A DNA stretch of 64,000 bases from Flavobacterium haoranii (GTDB taxonomy: Bacteria > Bacteroidota > Bacteroidia > Flavobacteriales > Flavobacteriaceae): the NCBI GenBank assembly GCA_003246205.1, contig QKBC01000025.1, positions 124,001-188,000 of the forward strand, written 5' to 3'. Under the pieces are notes generated by a model, which saw only the letters and a list, made by a program, of their open reading frames with translations, made no database searches and had not been told where the DNA came from. This document shows, piece by piece, positions 61,927 through 64,000 of this stretch. The stretch's first letter is position 1; each line of letters starts with the position of its first letter. Position numbers and translations under genes: made by a program.

Positions 61927-63201
61927 ATGGAAATAGAAAATTGGATTCCTCAAAATTTAATTGAGTTTATTCTCGTTGTATTATTTTCTTTAAGCATAGG
62001 CTTAGAACAAAGAAAAAGATTTTCGAAGGAAAAAGAAAAACAAACTTTCGGTACGGATAGAACTTTTACTTTTATCGGTGTATTAGGCTTTTTACTTTTG
62101 CTGGCAGATAAGGAAAAATTAATTCCGTTTTTGGTTGGGTTTGTTGTAGTTGGCGCTTTTTTAGCCATTTACTATTTCCAAAAAATTAAAATGGAACAAC
62201 ATTATGGTTTAACGACCGTTATTCTCGGACTGATTACGTATTCTTTCTCACTGATATTATTGAAAAATCCACATTGGTTCTCCTTATTATTTTTCGTCGC
62301 AGTTATTATTTTAGCACAGATAAAGAAACCATTACAGGACTTTAGTGATGAAATTGATTCGGAAGAATTCATCACTTTGGCAAAATTTATTATCATAACA
62401 GGCGTTGTATTGCCTTTATTGCCTAAAGAAACAGGGCTGGATTGGCTTCCGGTTTCACCTTATAATATTTGGCTGGCAGTTGTAGTTGTTTCGGCAATTT
62501 CTTATTTGAGTTATTTATTACGCAAATATGCTTTTCCAAAGGCCGGACTCTTACTTACCGGTATTTTGGGCGGGTTGTATAGTAGTACAGCCAGTACTAT
62601 TATTTTAGCTAAAAAAAGTAGAGAAAATAATACCCAGCCTAAAGCATACGCCGCTACAATTGTAATGGCTACCGCAATGATGTTTCTGCGTATTTATATT
62701 TTGATTGTTATCTTTAACCATGTTTTAGCATTTAAAGCATTGCCGTATTTTATAGCTCTGTTTGGAGTAACATTGGTAGTTGGGTTTTGGATGTATCGAT
62801 TAGGTAAAAGCGAAATTTCAGCTTCTCAACCTATTTTAGATGATCACAATCCTTTGGAATTTAAAGTGGCAATAGTTTTTTCACTGTTATATGTGCTGTT
62901 TTCTATTATTACTCAGTTTTCCATTACTCATTTCGGACAGCAAGGTTTAAACGGACTTTCTGTTATAGTAGGGTTTACCGATATAGATCCTTTTTTGTTA
63001 AATTTATTTCAAGGACATTACGAGGTGAGTACTCATGCTTTGCTCGCAGCGACACTTCAGGCTATTATTGGAAATAACATTATAAAATTAGGCTATGCTT
63101 GGTTTTTAAGTAGTCAGGAAACCCGAAAATGGGTTTTGAAAGGTTTCGGAATTGTTTTGTTTTTTAACTTAATAGCCATTCTATTGTTGTATTTTGGTTG
63201 A
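61927..63201 (+). CDS. MgtC/SapB-DUF4010 family membrane protein
   Basis: A 424-residue integral-membrane protein with about eleven hydrophobic helices. The N-terminal third is MgtC-like: LSIGLEQRKRF corresponds to the GxERE-type motif, and GTDRTFTFIGVLGFLLLL follows. The C-terminal part matches DUF4010, with GLLLTGILGGLYSSTASTII and ALLAATLQAIIGNNIIKLGY. MgtC relatives are linked to magnesium homeostasis, but the role of the DUF4010 fusion is not known to me. It has its own promoter and follows a terminator, so it is probably a single-gene unit. Confidence 0.85.
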   Translation: MEIENWIPQNLIEFILVVLFSLSIGLEQRKRFSKEKEKQTFGTDRTFTFIGVLGFLLLLADKEKLIPFLVGFVVVGAFLAIYYFQKIKMEQHYGLTTVILGLITYSFSLILLKNPHWFSLLFFVAVIILAQIKKPLQDFSDEIDSEEFITLAKFIIITGVVLPLLPKETGLDWLPVSPYNIWLAVVVVSAISYLSYLLRKYAFPKAGLLLTGILGGLYSSTASTIILAKKSRENNTQPKAYAATIVMATAMMFLRIYILIVIFNHVLAFKALPYFIALFGVTLVVGFWMYRLGKSEISASQPILDDHNPLEFKVAIVFSLLYVLFSIITQFSITHFGQQGLNGLSVIVGFTDIDPFLLNLFQGHYEVSTHALLAATLQAIIGNNIIKLGYAWFLSSQETRKWVLKGFGIVLFFNLIAILLLYFG

Positions 63202-63249
63202 GTATTATGAGCGATTTTTAGATTATATTAGAATAAATTTTTTTAAAGA

Positions 63250-64000
63250 ATGAAAAGAATTATAACATTATTTATATTGGTTTTGATTAATACTCTTCAC
63301 GGTCAAGAGTTAACTTTATCGCAGGCGAATCATTTAGCAAGTTTGCCTTTTAAGTGTTTACAACAAGAATATCCTAATAAGTTGGGGCAGCTTATATTAA
63401 ATGAAACCGAATTAAAATCGCCAAAAGAATTGCATCCGTCATTCTATGGCTGTTTTGATTGGCATTCTTCAGTACATGGACATTGGAGTTTAGTGTTTCT
63501 ACTTTCTACTTTTGAAAATTTAAGTAATAAAGAGGAAATCATTCAAAAATTAGAGACCAATTTATCTAAAGAAAATATAGAAACAGAAATTGCTTATTTG
63601 TCAAAATCACATGAAAAATCGTTTGAAAGAACATACGGATGGAGTTGGGTCTTAAAATTACAGTTAGAATTAGAACAATCAGAGGAAGGTTATGCTAAAG
63701 CTTTAGCGGAGAACTTAAAACCATTAAGCAATCTGATAATTGAAAGATATATGGAATTTTTGCCCAAATTACTTTATCCTATCCGAGTTGGAACTCATAG
63801 TAATACGGCTTTCGGGCTGAGTAATGCTTGGGATTATGCCGTTTATAGCGGAAATTCTGAATTTCAAAAAGTTATAAAAGAAAATGCACTGCGACTTTAT
63901 AAAAATGATAGTAATTGTCCTTTAAACTGGGAACCTAGCGGTACTGATTTTTTGTCTCCATGCCTGGAGGAAATAGGTTTAATGCAACGTATTTTACCTG
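63250..64000 (+). CDS. DUF2891 family protein, 5' part
   Basis: An open frame from ATG 63250 to the window edge (250 codons, no stop), so the gene is cut at its 3' end. It begins with a short signal peptide (IITLFILVLINTLHGQ). LTLSQANHLASLPFKCLQQE and HPSFYGCFDWHSSVHGHWSL near 72-91 are the hallmark of DUF2891; RTYGWSWVLKLQLEL and NTAFGLSNAWDYA follow. The conserved Trp and His residues suggest an alpha/alpha-barrel enzyme, but I know of no assigned activity. It follows the DUF4010 gene by 48 bases. Confidence 0.85.
   Translation, partial: MKRIITLFILVLINTLHGQELTLSQANHLASLPFKCLQQEYPNKLGQLILNETELKSPKELHPSFYGCFDWHSSVHGHWSLVFLLSTFENLSNKEEIIQKLETNLSKENIETEIAYLSKSHEKSFERTYGWSWVLKLQLELEQSEEGYAKALAENLKPLSNLIIERYMEFLPKLLYPIRVGTHSNTAFGLSNAWDYAVYSGNSEFQKVIKENALRLYKNDSNCPLNWEPSGTDFLSPCLEEIGLMQRILP

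Noticed and set aside
1..64000. Signs of a prophage, insertion sequence, CRISPR array, tRNA or integration site
   Set aside because: No transposase, integrase, phage structural gene, spaced repeat array or tRNA-like cloverleaf was seen while reading the window; a dedicated search could still find small RNAs.

Overview
The window reads as chromosome of a Bacteroidota bacterium of the family Flavobacteriaceae, most likely Flavobacterium or a close relative. The DNA is AT-rich. Promoters have the Bacteroidota -7 element TAnnTTTG. Type IX secretion (T9SS) and gliding-motility families are present (PorP/SprF, PorV-like, a gliding-type C-terminal sorting domain), and the 52.5-61.8 kb block is an envelope-housekeeping set. 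The species cannot be named from the sequence alone. No tRNA, rRNA, CRISPR array, transposase or phage gene was seen, and no gene-free stretch exceeds about 300 bases.

Layout. (1) 1-7.8 kb: an activated-sugar module. A cut-off phosphoglycosyl transferase is followed by ketoacyl-ACP synthase III, ACP, a second ketoacyl-ACP synthase III and an SDR reductase. Then come a PglD-like N-acyltransferase, a PglC-like transferase, a PglE-like aminotransferase and a PglF/WbpM-like 4,6-dehydratase. Together they look able to make a UDP-QuiNAc4N-type sugar whose 4-amino group carries a short hydroxylated acyl chain built on a dedicated ACP. (2) 7.8-14 kb: export and its control, with a Wza-like lipoprotein, a Wzc-like tyrosine kinase, a PHP-type phosphatase on the opposite strand and the Wzm/Wzt ABC exporter. 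(3) 14-27.1 kb: a tightly overlapping run with a VioA-like aminotransferase, a WbqC-like protein, two sulfotransferases, eight glycosyltransferases, an NAD-dependent sugar epimerase/dehydratase and a hexapeptide acyltransferase.

(4) 27.2-38.8 kb: a surface and signalling island between the two glycan regions. It has a PAS histidine kinase (minus strand), a 1317-residue T9SS-sorted surface protein with its PorP/SprF and OmpA partners, a second histidine kinase, two single-domain receivers and a LytTR regulator. (5) 39-52.5 kb: a second glycan locus with nonulosonic acid synthesis (neuB, neuC, neuA), six glycosyltransferases including an exostosin-like one, a serine-acetyltransferase-like enzyme, a decayed sulfotransferase, an O-antigen polymerase/ligase-like membrane protein and a long WcaJ-like initiating transferase. 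No Wzx flippase is visible anywhere in the window.

(6) 52.5-64 kb: conserved genes, namely a DUF4105 protein, a PorV-family protein, pssA, a GH25 lysozyme, lptB, an AhpD-like protein, tatC, kdsD, recQ (without the usual zinc cysteines), a MgtC/DUF4010 membrane protein and the start of a DUF2891 protein.

The most promising system is the ACP-based acyl module fused by gene order to a bacillosamine-type sugar pathway at 0.4-7.8 kb. Next come the VioA/WbqC/double-sulfotransferase block at 14-17.5 kb and the nonulosonate locus with two unusual transferases at 39-44.3 kb. All assignments come from reading translated sequence and motifs; no database search was run.
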